A DNA stretch of 64,000 nt from a virus: positions 1 to 64,000 of the IMG/VR virus record IMGVR_UViG_3300032334_001950. One strand, written 5' to 3'. Positions 31,178-38,903 of the stretch are shown here, piece by piece. The notes under the pieces were generated by a model. It did not search any database. It had not been told where the DNA came from and was given only the letters and a program-made list of their open reading frames with translations. Numbering within the stretch: position 1 is the stretch's first letter; each line of letters opens with the position of its first letter. A program made the translations under genes and the position numbers.

Positions 31178-31414
31178 TTAATCTTTGATTGAAAGTGCCG
31201 GACCAGATACTTGCATCCGCGATAAACAAAAGAAAGTAGGACCTGCGATGGACTGACCTGCCTTGATGGTCCACAGATTAGATCTGCATCTTGCCACTGT
31301 GATGTTATTGGTTTGCGCCTGGATGAAACTGATGGTGGCGATTCCGATGATGGCATTGATAGCAACTGTGGAGTAAACTTTGCCAACTCTAATGGCACGA
31401 CGCTTAGTTAACAT
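31178..31414 (-). CDS. Small membrane protein
   Basis: A 78-residue protein from MLTKRRAIRVGKVYSTVAIN. A positively charged N-terminus precedes a TM (AINAIIGIATISFIQA), and a beta-rich exported or periplasmic part follows. The start overlaps the upstream stop by 11 bases, which supports translation. Function unknown. Confidence 0.48.
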   Translation of the reverse strand: MLTKRRAIRVGKVYSTVAINAIIGIATISFIQAQTNNITVARCRSNLWTIKAGQSIAGPTFFCLSRMQVSGPALSIKD

Positions 31415-31688
31415 TGGCATCCTCTTTGGAGAGGATGTAATCGAGGCAGTAGCTGAAGGCTCGATAGGCCCGCATCAATTCAACTTGGAGATCTTTCATG
31501 CGTTGCGGTTGACTGGAGCACGGACAGGATGCAAGGGTTTGCCACTGATCGGGGGTGTCGGATGCGATGCGACGTTCTAGATCGATCTCTGCATTGGGTG
31601 TACCGGTCCAGACGACACGGTAGGGGCTCCCTGGGGAGGGCGACCAGCTGAGGACTTGGGTTTCTTCGGTGGTGGCAGAGGGTGTCAT
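31404..31688 (-). CDS. Hypothetical protein
   Basis: A 94-residue protein, MTPSATTEETQVLSWSPSPG onward. A Ser/Pro-rich beta N-terminus is followed by a helix (KDLQVELMRAYRAFSYCLDY). No family recognised. Confidence 0.5.
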   Translation of the reverse strand: MTPSATTEETQVLSWSPSPGSPYRVVWTGTPNAEIDLERRIASDTPDQWQTLASCPCSSQPQRMKDLQVELMRAYRAFSYCLDYILSKEDANVN

Positions 31689-31726
31689 GATAATAACTGC
31701 GAAGGTTAAGAATTGGTTAAGGCCGA

Positions 31727-31933
31727 TTAGGTGGGAGATTCCACCATCCCGAACAGGTAATCCTGCAGCGGGCCGTAGTCTCCCCGTGATTTGGTCTGTT
31801 CAAAGGTGACAGCAAAGCCATTCACCCTGGCGAAATCATAGAGGCAATCTTGGATTGCTTCGAGGTCTGCTTCACCTGCTGTAACCTTGCCACGGATTTG
31901 GCGGGGCTTGCTGCTGCGTCTGGCGTCCATCAT
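31727..31933 (-). CDS. Hypothetical small protein
   Basis: A 68-residue protein. The basic N-terminus (MMDARRSSKPRQIRGKV) precedes a compact alpha/beta part (LEAIQDCLYDFARVNGFAVT). The second Met may be the real start. No family recognised. Confidence 0.45.
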   Translation of the reverse strand: MMDARRSSKPRQIRGKVTAGEADLEAIQDCLYDFARVNGFAVTFEQTKSRGDYGPLQDYLFGMVESPT

Positions 31934-31998
31934 TGATAGGAAGAAAGGATCGCCCCAGGTGGGACACCCTGAAGCCGACCCTCGCGGATCGGCAGCAG

Positions 31999-32301
31999 TC
32001 AGGGACTGGATAGTGGCGGCGGGGAAGGGGGGTATTCGCCACGGTAGGCACGGTCTGCCTCATTCTTAAGCCAGAGGGATTGGGGGGTCTCCCCGAACCG
32101 GCCGACCAAGTGCTGGGAGATCAACTGGAGCATGGCCCCATAATCTGTCCAGTCCATGTTCGGTGGTATCCCTCTGGCGATCAATGCTGCTTCAATATCA
32201 CGCCATAGTGGTGTTCTTGGCTGTGTATATAGAGGCTGCGGTGGTGGTGCTGGCGTCTGGTGATTAGTAGATGGGCCGATTTCGGCGGATAGAAACGACA
32301 T
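31999..32301 (-). CDS. Hypothetical proline-rich protein
   Basis: A 100-residue protein from MSFLSAEIGPSTN. A Pro-rich stretch (TPAPPPQPLY) leads into a helical domain (LWRDIEAALIARGIPPNMDW) and a Pro/Ser tail. Its 5' end overlaps the upstream gene by 38 bases in another frame. Confidence 0.48.
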   Translation of the reverse strand: MSFLSAEIGPSTNHQTPAPPPQPLYTQPRTPLWRDIEAALIARGIPPNMDWTDYGAMLQLISQHLVGRFGETPQSLWLKNEADRAYRGEYPPSPPPLSSP

Positions 32302-32494
32302 CGAAACGCCTAAAGAGTTTACGTTGTGTTTGTGTAAACAATGTGGCAGGATCTTCGGGGTGATTGTACACCTGCTCCTGCAACTCTGCGTAGGATTGAA
32401 GTATATCCTGGAGAGTGTACAGTTCGGATGCAGTGAAGAATACAGAGCCGTCGCTGTATTCAACGGTGCCGAGTTTGGTTTCTGTGGTGTCCAT
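32264..32494 (-). CDS. Hypothetical small protein
   Basis: A 76-residue protein, MDTTETKLGTVEYSDGSVFF onward, with a helix (LYTLQDILQSYAELQEQVYN) and a basic end (RRFDVVSIRRNRP). No family recognised. Confidence 0.48.
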   Translation of the reverse strand: MDTTETKLGTVEYSDGSVFFTASELYTLQDILQSYAELQEQVYNHPEDPATLFTQTQRKLFRRFDVVSIRRNRPIY

Positions 32495-32553
32495 GATGTT
32501 AGGCGTGGTGATGGTGTTGTGGTTGTGGCGGTAGCCGATCGAATGCTACAGGA

Positions 32554-32841
32554 TCACCGGGCGGTGGCCTGCTGCATGTCTTCAGGGTAGGACAGACCGT
32601 AGTCCATCCATTCCCATTCAAGGATCAGGTCACCAGTCTCAGGGTCTGGTGCGTACCATTCACCTTGTTCGCCCAGCTCCCAGCCTGCAGCGGTGCGGGC
32701 TTCGTATTCGCGGTCAGAGGCTGCCATCATGTCCAGCAGAACTTGGGGCATGCCGATCAGGGTCTGCAGTTGCATGGCCCGCTCGTCTGCTGCCAGTTCG
32801 GCTGCGTACAGTTCGGGATTGTGGCGGTGTTGAATGCTCAT
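32554..32841 (-). CDS. Hypothetical helical acidic protein
   Basis: A 95-residue protein from MSIQHRHNPELYAAELAADE, helical then an acidic Trp-rich beta end (LEWEWMDYGLSYPED). The upstream part of the same frame overlaps the next gene and is left out. Confidence 0.5.
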   Translation of the reverse strand: MSIQHRHNPELYAAELAADERAMQLQTLIGMPQVLLDMMAASDREYEARTAAGWELGEQGEWYAPDPETGDLILEWEWMDYGLSYPEDMQQATAR

Positions 32842-32899
32842 GGTTCTGGGTTTGTGGTTGTGGTTTGGAATCAGCCCCACCGAAGCGGAACTAAAGGAA

Positions 32900-33361
32900 C
32901 TAAGCAACGCGCACGGCTCCGGGTTTCCGTAGGCGAACCCGCTTGATAGCAGGCTTGCCGGGGATCCGTTCCGCAACGGCCATAGTTATAGCAGCTTCCA
33001 TGGCGCGGTTCGGTTGCATGTGCAACTCACGGGCGATGGAAACGATGGTACGGGCGGCACCGACAGCAGCCGAGGGGTTCGATTGCGCCTGTGCTACGGC
33101 CAGGTCCTGGAGAAAGGTCATCGTCTGGAGTAGGACAGCGCTAAGGTCTGCCCCGTCATCGGTCAGGACTTGCTGCCGCAGGAGGGCAGCCCCGGCCTTG
33201 GCGTAGTTGCGACCTTGGCGCCGGCTAACGTTGTAACGCTTGCTCACTTCGGTGGCAACCCAGGAAGCGGACCGACCCTCTGCCAATAGTTCGGCGGCGG
33301 TTTCGGTCCTGTCTTCTAGTTCGGCTGCTGTGGCGCGTTCGCGGATGGGAGTGGGATCCAT
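32900..33361 (-). CDS. HTH protein, possible small-terminase or regulator type
   Basis: A 153-residue protein. Residues 20-60 read as a helix-turn-helix: TAAELLAEGRSASWVATEVS then KRYNVSRRQGRNYAKAGAAL. The rest is long helices (AVGAARTIVSIARELHM) with a basic tail (KRVRLRKPGAVRV). HTH plus oligomerising helices is the layout of small terminase subunits, but the gene is 11 kb from terL and minus-strand, so a DNA-binding regulator is equally likely. Confidence 0.5.
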   Translation of the reverse strand: MDPTPIRERATAAELEDRTETAAELLAEGRSASWVATEVSKRYNVSRRQGRNYAKAGAALLRQQVLTDDGADLSAVLLQTMTFLQDLAVAQAQSNPSAAVGAARTIVSIARELHMQPNRAMEAAITMAVAERIPGKPAIKRVRLRKPGAVRVA

Positions 33362-33381
33362 CGGGGCAGGTTAAGGTTTGG

Positions 33382-33615
33382 TTAAGGAAGGAGTTCGTAC
33401 GATTTGCCACTTATGGTCCCCCGGACATCGCCCACGACATCGCCCCAGACACTGCCCCAGACACTGCCCACGACATCGCCCCAGACACTGCCCCGGACAC
33501 CGCCCAGGATATTGCCCTCGACATCGCCCCAGACATCGCCCACGACCCATTCGCCGTCGATTTGCTCAAAATCAACCAGCAGGCGGATTTGATCGATTGT
33601 TGGATAGTCTTCCAT
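33382..33615 (-). CDS. Protein with tandem G-x-V-W-G repeats
   Basis: A 77-residue protein whose residues 24-68 are short repeats: VGDVWGDVEGN, VRGSVWGDVVG, SVWGSVWGDVVGDVRG. Such glycine-valine repeats can stack as a beta solenoid and occur in phage and cyanobacterial proteins, but their role is unknown. At the DNA level the repeats are near-identical 12-18-base units, so length may vary among relatives. Confidence 0.55.
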   Translation of the reverse strand: MEDYPTIDQIRLLVDFEQIDGEWVVGDVWGDVEGNILGGVRGSVWGDVVGSVWGSVWGDVVGDVRGTISGKSYELLP

Positions 33616-33651
33616 GATGATTCTGCAATGGTTGGTTAATAGGTTGAAAGG

Positions 33652-33903
33652 TCAGCGCAGGCTGGGGTTCCGGTCCGCAGCAGACAGGGAAGGGTGTTCG
33701 CCGTCATCGTCTGCAGGCTCATCCTCCTGGTAGTAACAGGTGATGATGTAGGAGCTGCCGGCCTCCTGGTAGAGGGATTGCAGGCGAGCGTAGTCGTCAG
33801 CGGTGCCGACATCTTCGGAGCCATCCTCAGCAGTGAACCTGTAAACGATGTCACAGTCCCAATCAATGGGGCCGCCATCTTCGATCTGGTATGGTGCGGA
33901 CAT
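33652..33903 (-). CDS. Hypothetical acidic protein
   Basis: An 83-residue acidic protein, MSAPYQIEDGGPIDWDCDIV onward, with about 20 Asp/Glu. It has a helix (DDYARLQSLYQEAG) and strands. Its 5' region carries the CCTTGCTAGGTGG module. No family recognised. Confidence 0.5.
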   Translation of the reverse strand: MSAPYQIEDGGPIDWDCDIVYRFTAEDGSEDVGTADDYARLQSLYQEAGSSYIITCYYQEDEPADDDGEHPSLSAADRNPSLR

Positions 33904-33911
33904 GGTGTGAT

Positions 33912-33924
33912 CCTTGCTAGGTGG
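33912..33924 (-). repeat. Intergenic module copy 1
   Basis: CCTTGCTAGGTGG on the plus strand lies just before a minus-strand start; read on the minus strand it gives an AAGGA-type ribosome site before ATG. It is one of four exact copies. Confidence 0.6.
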
Positions 33925-33961
33925 ATGGGGGAGAGAATCCCCTAGGGGAGCCTAGCACTAA

Positions 33962-33985
33962 GGCAGGCCCCGATAGGAGAATCAG
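33962..33985. repeat. 24-base repeat, copy A
   Basis: The 24-base string beginning GGCAGGCCCCGATAGGAG is identical to that at 34481-34504. Each copy covers the 3' end of a small gene or its flank. Confidence 0.65.
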
Positions 33986-34197
33986 CGGGAAGACTCTAGG
34001 GCGGAAACGTGGGCGCTACCTTGACGACCACTGGGACCAGCAAAATCCCATAGGACCTCAGCAAAATCAGCATCCCGTCCCCAAAGGCGGGTGATAGTGC
34101 CACGGACTTGGGGGGTCCAGCCTGTATGGGCCCCTATGGTGCGGCAGAATTCGGAGCTATAACGTACCCGGTCGTTGGGCTGGAGGTTCTTGGCCAT
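33982..34197 (-). CDS. Small SH3-like protein
   Basis: A 71-residue protein, MAKNLQPNDRVRYSSEFCRT onward, with VRGTITRLWGRDADFAEVLW and a short end strand. The order resembles small SH3-type barrels such as those binding nucleic acids or proteins. The CCTTGCTAGGTGG module precedes its start. Confidence 0.5.
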   Translation of the reverse strand: MAKNLQPNDRVRYSSEFCRTIGAHTGWTPQVRGTITRLWGRDADFAEVLWDFAGPSGRQGSAHVSALESSR

Positions 34198-34205
34198 GGT
34201 GTGAG

Positions 34206-34218
34206 CCTTGCTAGGTGG
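34206..34218 (-). repeat. Intergenic module copy 2
   Basis: An exact CCTTGCTAGGTGG, placed just upstream of the 34197 start. Confidence 0.6.
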
Positions 34219-34234
34219 ATTGATTGTGGATTGA

Positions 34235-34426
34235 TCAGGGGAGAATCATAGCCTGTGGCAGGCCGTGGATTAGGCGCAATAGGGTCCGGCGTTCGCGCTC
34301 CAAACGGTCGGCCGCAGCCGAACCGGGGGCCAAGCGGGGAAGGTGTTTCTCGATAATGCGGACCCTGGCTTGCCATTGTGGCAGGTTCGGATCGTTAATC
34401 GTTGGCAGGTTGGATAGGTTGAGCAT
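34235..34426 (-). CDS. Hypothetical small helical protein
   Basis: A 63-residue protein, MLNLSNLPTINDPNLPQWQA onward, with a basic C-terminal helix (ADRLERERRTLLRLIHGL). No family recognised. It sits in the repeat-flanked cassette region. Confidence 0.5.
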   Translation of the reverse strand: MLNLSNLPTINDPNLPQWQARVRIIEKHLPRLAPGSAAADRLERERRTLLRLIHGLPQAMILP

Positions 34427-34430
34427 GGTC

Positions 34431-34441
34431 TTACTAGGTGG
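34431..34441 (-). repeat. Intergenic module, diverged copy
   Basis: TTACTAGGTGG, a variant of the CCTTGCTAGGTGG module, lies just before the 34426 start. Confidence 0.5.
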
Positions 34442-34480
34442 TTGGAAGGGGGGAGAATCCCCTAAGGGGACCGACCTTAC

Positions 34481-34504
34481 GGCAGGCCCCGATAGGAGAA
34501 TCAG
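34481..34504. repeat. 24-base repeat, copy B
   Basis: Identical to 33962-33985. It covers the last codons of the following gene's 3' end, as copy A does for its gene. Confidence 0.65.
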
Positions 34505-35250
34505 TTTAGGAGGGCGACCCGCTTACCCTTGGCGCCGTGGGCATCGATCACAACGTTAGCGCTGGCGCCATCGCAAAGGTGACAGGCTGCGCATGTTGTC
34601 TTAGCGCCCCGCTCTTTACTGGCTGCACAATGGACAAGCCCTGCAGGATCTGGGGTCCCGGCCGGTTTGACTAGGAAGGTTCTCCAGCCATGGGCAGTAG
34701 CTTCCAGGTAGTCTGCCATCCCGTCACAACTAGCCTGCACAATGCCGCACAAGGATTGGGCAAACGGTTGGCGCCACTGATGGGTGTATCCAGTGTGAGT
34801 CTCAGCGGCGCCAATGGCCTGCAACCATATGGCAGTGGGCACCATGGCAGGATCACCATAAGAGCCGAGACGCAGCGCAGACCCGGCTAGTAAATGCCAA
34901 TCGTTGCCAATGGGAGCGTATCCCGATCCGTTCCGGTAACAGTTCCAGACAGCGTAGGGGGCTTGATAAGCGCGAACGTAGCAGGATCCTTGGGCGCGGA
35001 TCAATTCGCCGTCGACTTTTGACCACTGGCGATGGGGACAATTGCCGCAGACAGAGAAATCTAGGCCGGCTGCAATGGCATGATGCGGGGCAACATCTTG
35101 ACGCAGAATCCAGGTCTGCAGCATGCCGCCTGTCTTCTCGTTAGCTGAACGATCAGCCAGGCCGGTCAGGATGCAAACGATGGGAGCGCCGTCAATGGGG
35201 GAGACGCCCTCCCATAGGATGCGGCCGTTTGGATTGTGTTTGGTGTTCAT
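34501..35250 (-). CDS. DUF7227-like phage protein
   Basis: A 249-residue protein. PIVCILTGLADRSANEKTGG, MLQTWILRQDVAPHHAIAAG, VCGNCPHRQWSKVDG and SCYVRAYQAPYAVWNCYRNG form a pattern common in phages infecting many hosts, with Cys pairs likely binding metal (CGNCPH, C-x2-C near the end in TTCAACHLC). The Cys-rich core and the invariant GACYVN-type segment suggest a nucleotide- or cofactor-related enzyme, but no function is known. The CCTTGCTAGGTGG module precedes its start. Confidence 0.68.
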   Translation of the reverse strand: MNTKHNPNGRILWEGVSPIDGAPIVCILTGLADRSANEKTGGMLQTWILRQDVAPHHAIAAGLDFSVCGNCPHRQWSKVDGELIRAQGSCYVRAYQAPYAVWNCYRNGSGYAPIGNDWHLLAGSALRLGSYGDPAMVPTAIWLQAIGAAETHTGYTHQWRQPFAQSLCGIVQASCDGMADYLEATAHGWRTFLVKPAGTPDPAGLVHCAASKERGAKTTCAACHLCDGASANVVIDAHGAKGKRVALLN

Positions 35251-35259
35251 GGGGATGAT

Positions 35260-35272
35260 CCTTGCTAGGTGG
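35260..35272 (-). repeat. Intergenic module copy 3
   Basis: An exact CCTTGCTAGGTGG, ten bases upstream of the 35250 start. Confidence 0.6.
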
Positions 35273-35328
35273 ATTGATTCGGGATTGAGCCCTGTCTAAG
35301 CCTACCATGGAGGCAGACTCTGGCAAGG

Positions 35329-35505
35329 CTAACGATGGATTGATTGACAGTAGGCTTGGCCGTTGGCGGTGCCATCAGCAGCGGCAGACAGTAGGCAGGC
35401 CTGCCTGTCTAGGTAGTGGTTGCAGGCATCGGCAATCTTGACGGCTGCCACACCGATACCAATAGACAGGATGGCAGCCACGACAATGGGTCCTAGGGTT
35501 CTCAC
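35329..35505 (-). CDS. Small exported or membrane-anchored protein
   Basis: A 58-residue protein read from GTG (MRTLGPIVVAAILSIGIGVA). A hydrophobic N-terminal segment could be a TM or signal peptide; the rest has four Cys (DAC, QAC, YC), which suggests disulphides outside the cytoplasm. It lies 12 bases after the previous stop. Confidence 0.45.
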   Translation of the reverse strand: MRTLGPIVVAAILSIGIGVAAVKIADACNHYLDRQACLLSAAADGTANGQAYCQSIHR

Positions 35506-35517
35506 AGTGATTCCGGG

Positions 35518-35859
35518 TCAGGTGGTTTGCAGCTGGCGCCGGACTGTAGATCGCGAGACCTGCAAGATTCTGGCGATCTCACGTTGTGACAGGCCCCCAG
35601 CTTGTAGGAGGGCAGAGGCCTTGATGCTGACAGGGCCTGGGATGGCCACGGGATCAGCAGAGACAAGGGCTGGAGAAGGATTGGCGGGTCGGTGAGGCCT
35701 GCTGGCCCAAGCGGACAGGGCCGCATTTAGGCGATGAACAAAGGATCCCAGGCAGTAGCCTGCCACGTAGACAGCCACTAGGACAGCGGTGACTTGGCGA
35801 GCGGCAGATTCTAAGTAGGGTCCCCAGTTAGTGGTGAGGGTTTGGCGGATTGTGGGCAC
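35518..35859 (-). CDS. Membrane-anchored helix-turn-helix protein
   Basis: A 113-residue protein. A TM spans about residues 21-43 (QVTAVLVAVYVAGYCLGSFV). After a Pro-rich linker, residues 83-112 form a clear HTH (LLQAGGLSQREIARILQVSR then STVRRQLQ), as in resolvase/Mor-like regulators. A DNA-binding domain tethered to the membrane is unusual; it may link DNA to the envelope or sense lysis state. The intergenic module lies just upstream. Confidence 0.6.
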   Translation of the reverse strand: MPTIRQTLTTNWGPYLESAARQVTAVLVAVYVAGYCLGSFVHRLNAALSAWASRPHRPANPSPALVSADPVAIPGPVSIKASALLQAGGLSQREIARILQVSRSTVRRQLQTT

Positions 35860-35866
35860 GGTTGAA

Positions 35867-35879
35867 CCTTGCTAGGTGG
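35867..35879 (-). repeat. Intergenic module copy 4
   Basis: An exact CCTTGCTAGGTGG, a few bases upstream of the 35859 start. A CCTAGCA/TGCTAGG hairpin follows at about 35922-35937. Confidence 0.6.
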
Positions 35880-35943
35880 TTTGGATGTTGGAAGGATTGA
35901 ACCTCCCAGAGAACCCTAGCACTGCTAGGGCTCCGTGGGGGGA

Positions 35944-36225
35944 TCAGTAGGAAGCGCTGGCGATGTCGGCCGTGGTCGTGATAAACACATCCAAGGCATC
36001 TTCTAACGCGCCACGCTGCACATCCCAAGGCAGCACATCCCAGGCCTCAGCTAGGGCCTCGTCTTCTGTCTGGATGGCAAGCTCCCAGTCGACGCCATCA
36101 GCATTCAGCCAGTAAGGCTGGCCGTCCCAGTCAGGATCTGACCAGCAATCGGCCCGCTCCCTAAACATCAGCGGGGCGATGTGAGCGACCAAGGCGTCAA
36201 AGATCTCGTTAGTAAGGGTGGGCAT
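35944..36225 (-). CDS. Hypothetical acidic protein
   Basis: A 93-residue acidic helical protein from MPTLTNEIFDALVAHI, with a Trp-rich centre (DWDGQPYWLNADGVDWELAI). The upstream 40-residue extension is basic and unlike the rest, so it is left out. It is the first gene of the minus-strand block when read from the strand switch. Confidence 0.5.
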   Translation of the reverse strand: MPTLTNEIFDALVAHIAPLMFRERADCWSDPDWDGQPYWLNADGVDWELAIQTEDEALAEAWDVLPWDVQRGALEDALDVFITTTADIASASY

Positions 36226-36474
36226 GGTTCTTGATGGAGAACTGAACTCCCTAATCATAGCGCCCGGCTTGCCAATGGCAAGCCTCAGATCCTGAATAAC
36301 GAGAATCGCCCGCCAAGCCTGCAGGCCTGCCCCCCTTGGCGCCAAACCAAACCACCGGATAACTTTTCCCCAGCCTCGCCAGCATCCAGCCCGAGCCCTC
36401 AGCCGCGCCTTACCTTCTGGCCCCTCTCCCGTGAGAACCGTTGCGCTGCAGTCGATTTAAGGGAATATTACATA

Positions 36475-36712
36475 TTGTAACGGCCCCGTAACACAAAATT
36501 CGTATCATAACTTAACAATTCCGTCAAGTGTTAGGGCCTGCGGGGTGTTAAAGTTGTAACATTAAGATTCATGCGTTAAAAATGTTACAAATTAGCCTAA
36601 AAACCATAAAAACAGCCAAAACCAAAATCAGCAAACCCCTTAATTGTCGCGGCGTGTAAATAAAAATGACGAAAATATAGCGTTTCAGACCCAAATTAGC
36701 CGATTGTTACAA
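36475..36712. repeat. TTGTAAC/GTTACAA iteron-like words
   Basis: TTGTAAC occurs at 36475-36481 and 36554-36560, and its complement GTTACAA at 36584-36590 and 36706-36712. The middle two form a perfect inverted repeat, TTGTAACATT/AATGTTACAA (36554-36563, 36581-36590), with a 17-base spacer. They could be protein-binding sites for an initiator or repressor. Confidence 0.6.
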
Positions 36713-36858
36713 CTTGTTTCACCCTCACCTTTCTTTTTTTCCTCGTACGTTAAGTTTTGTCAAGAGGGGGCGTGAAGGCTCCCGTAAATTTTACCCCAAA
36801 AGTGGGTTTTAAAGGCGCCGTTAGGGGAAGGCATTTGTTAAATCATGTGTAGAGCGAG

Positions 36859-36864
36859 TAAAAT
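36859..36864 (+). promoter_or_regulatory. -10 box TAAAAT of first late gene
   Basis: TAAAAT lies 26 bases before the ATG at 36891. Confidence 0.5.
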
Positions 36865-36890
36865 CAAGAAATATTAAGTGGTTTAGATAA

Positions 36891-38411
36891 ATGCCCGCCT
36901 CGCCGCGTGATTTTGCGCTCTGGTCGTCGATGACGGGCAATCCATACCCTCAATCCGACGCAGAACGGGCCGCTTTGGCGCCTCACGTATATCAATATGT
37001 GAACAATATTGGCCGTAGAGGGGGCGTTAGGGGACTTATCGATACAGCAGGCAAAACAGCACTGGCGGCGGGCGCAATTGCAGGGGCTGTTGCACTTAGT
37101 CGTACACCAGAAGGGCAACAAATCATTGAAAATGTTGCACAAACTGTTGAACCCCACCTTCAAAGCGCAAAAACAAATATTTCAAATGTTTTAGGACGAG
37201 GAGAACAGGGGAGTTTGTACGAAAGGGTCCGCCCTGGGGCGCAAGCCTTACTTGGAGGACTAAAAGAAGGCGCAATGCGGCAACTTCAGCCAATGATCCC
37301 TTCCACTGCTGCAGTAATCGAGGATCCCGAGCAAACTGTTGAAGTTCGGCGCCCCATCACCTATGGAAGGGGTTCAACTCCGGTAGACACCAGCAGGGTT
37401 ACCTGGGGACGCGGGGGCATGAGCGCACAACCAGCTCAAGCAGCCATCCCAGACCCGTGGCAGGAACGTCCCCGTGGTGTAGTTGTTGCAGATTTATCGC
37501 AACTGCAAGAGCAGGGCATGGGGGGAATGCCATATGAAATCCAAGAAAGCATGCAGCCCACAGCCGGGGTGGAGGCACAGCTCGCTGATATCAATTACGC
37601 CAACAAAGCTGCCGCCTATAGGAAATCACAACAATATGCGGAGATGTCGCAGCGTCATCCGATTTTGCAAAATATTTCCCTAAATGAGGAGCTTATAGGG
37701 GGAGAAGGGGTACAACCACATGAGACAACAGCAGAACGTTATAACCAAGATGTTATACCCGCCCAGATGCGTTTAGAGCAGGAAGCCAAAGGCGCACCCC
37801 CTGGCGCACCTGCCAAGCGTTTACTGCAAAATGAACCGGTAACACAAGCTGAAATCCTATCAACCCAGCAGACCATGGAACCAAGTGCTCCTATGGTTAC
37901 AGGACCCAGTCCGCAAGAAATTGCCGATATGGATACGTTGCTGCTCCGCTCGCACGGTCATTACAACCGTATCCAACGAGAAGCACTACGCGATCAACTT
38001 TTAACCGAGAAATACGGCGGACAGCCCACCGCCAACGTATTACCTCAAACCACAGGCGCAGGCGTGGTAGCAAGTGCTCCCGTAGCAGTTGCCGCAGCCA
38101 ATCCAGTGGCAAAAGCCAATCGTTGGCGCCAGGTGCGTTCAGAGATGAATGATGTGGAAAGGATTGGCAGGCTTGGTGGGTATGGCTATGATCTATATCA
38201 AGGAGCCGGCCCAACCGCCATGCAAGAAGCCCCAGGATCACGCCAAGCCTTATTGGCGGAACAACTGCAACGTGATGCCATGCGCCAGGCAGCAATGCCG
38301 GGTCATTATGACTACATCGCACAACAGCGGCAAGCTGTGCCTAGCACACCCTATAACCCACAAGATTTCCGCTCATTCATGAAACCTGCTAGCACTTGGA
38401 TTGGCGGTTAA
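36891..38411 (+). CDS. Putative internal virion protein
   Basis: A 506-residue protein. The first 50 residues are polar; 52-70 is an Ala/Gly-rich hydrophobic helix (AGKTALAAGAIAGAVALSRT); the rest is largely disordered and Gln/Pro/Ala-rich with helical patches (LLLRSHGHYNRIQREALRDQ). The end, NPQDFRSFMKPASTWIGG, recalls the FxDYM motif of the 17585 protein. Its place at the head of the late operon and its layout fit a packaged or ejected protein. No family recognised. Confidence 0.5.
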   Translation: MPASPRDFALWSSMTGNPYPQSDAERAALAPHVYQYVNNIGRRGGVRGLIDTAGKTALAAGAIAGAVALSRTPEGQQIIENVAQTVEPHLQSAKTNISNVLGRGEQGSLYERVRPGAQALLGGLKEGAMRQLQPMIPSTAAVIEDPEQTVEVRRPITYGRGSTPVDTSRVTWGRGGMSAQPAQAAIPDPWQERPRGVVVADLSQLQEQGMGGMPYEIQESMQPTAGVEAQLADINYANKAAAYRKSQQYAEMSQRHPILQNISLNEELIGGEGVQPHETTAERYNQDVIPAQMRLEQEAKGAPPGAPAKRLLQNEPVTQAEILSTQQTMEPSAPMVTGPSPQEIADMDTLLLRSHGHYNRIQREALRDQLLTEKYGGQPTANVLPQTTGAGVVASAPVAVAAANPVAKANRWRQVRSEMNDVERIGRLGGYGYDLYQGAGPTAMQEAPGSRQALLAEQLQRDAMRQAAMPGHYDYIAQQRQAVPSTPYNPQDFRSFMKPASTWIGG

Positions 38412-38461
38412 CACAGAAGGATAATTGCTGGTGCTAAATTAAACTCAAAGAGGGACCCGTG

Positions 38462-38902
38462 ATGACATTTCTAGAACCTATTGCCGCCGCTGTTGTTGCA
38501 GCTATTGTCACCGCTGGTGCCAACAAAGTCAGCACACTAAAAGCACTGGGGGCGGCACTAAAGTATGGGCCCCTTCTGAAGAAAGCTTTTGATATCGTAG
38601 ATCCGTTGCTAATTCAGTTTATGCATGGGTGGAGCGGTTCCCAAATTGAAAAGGCAATTGAGCTAGCTGTAGAGGCGGTAGGGGACGGCAAGTTGGTCGG
38701 AGAGGAAATCAAAACGATTGCAACCAAAATTGCAGAACTTTGGATTCCCAGCAAAGCTGTTGCAAAGATGGAAAAGTTTACTGCAGCAGCAGAAACCCCT
38801 GTTGGTCTTGCAGCTTCTAAGTTTATTGCTGACAGCATCAACGGAATCAAAACAAAAGATGAAGCGCTTGCCGCTATCAAAAAATTGACCAAAGGGAAGT
38901 AA
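38462..38902 (+). CDS. Putative membrane-active helical protein
   Basis: A 146-residue protein, MTFLEPIAAAVVAAIVTAGA onward. The N-terminal hydrophobic Ala-rich helix is followed by amphipathic helices (KKAFDIVDPLLIQFMHGW, IEKAIELAVEAVGDG) and a basic tail (KKLTKGK). It might be a holin-like or ejection protein, but neither is proven. A GTG in frame one codon earlier is possible; a TAAATT box lies 21 bases before the ATG. Confidence 0.48.
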   Translation: MTFLEPIAAAVVAAIVTAGANKVSTLKALGAALKYGPLLKKAFDIVDPLLIQFMHGWSGSQIEKAIELAVEAVGDGKLVGEEIKTIATKIAELWIPSKAVAKMEKFTAAAETPVGLAASKFIADSINGIKTKDEALAAIKKLTKGK

Positions 38903-38903
38903 C

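Larger units (their letters stand above)
36346..36890. other. Non-coding strand-switch region
   Basis: No supported gene lies here. It separates the minus-strand early block from the plus-strand late block. The right three quarters are AT-rich, with T and A tracts. It contains four TTGTAAC/GTTACAA words and a 10-bp inverted repeat, and ends with the TAAAAT box of the first late gene. It is a good candidate for a replication origin or a shared control region; neither is shown. Confidence 0.55.
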
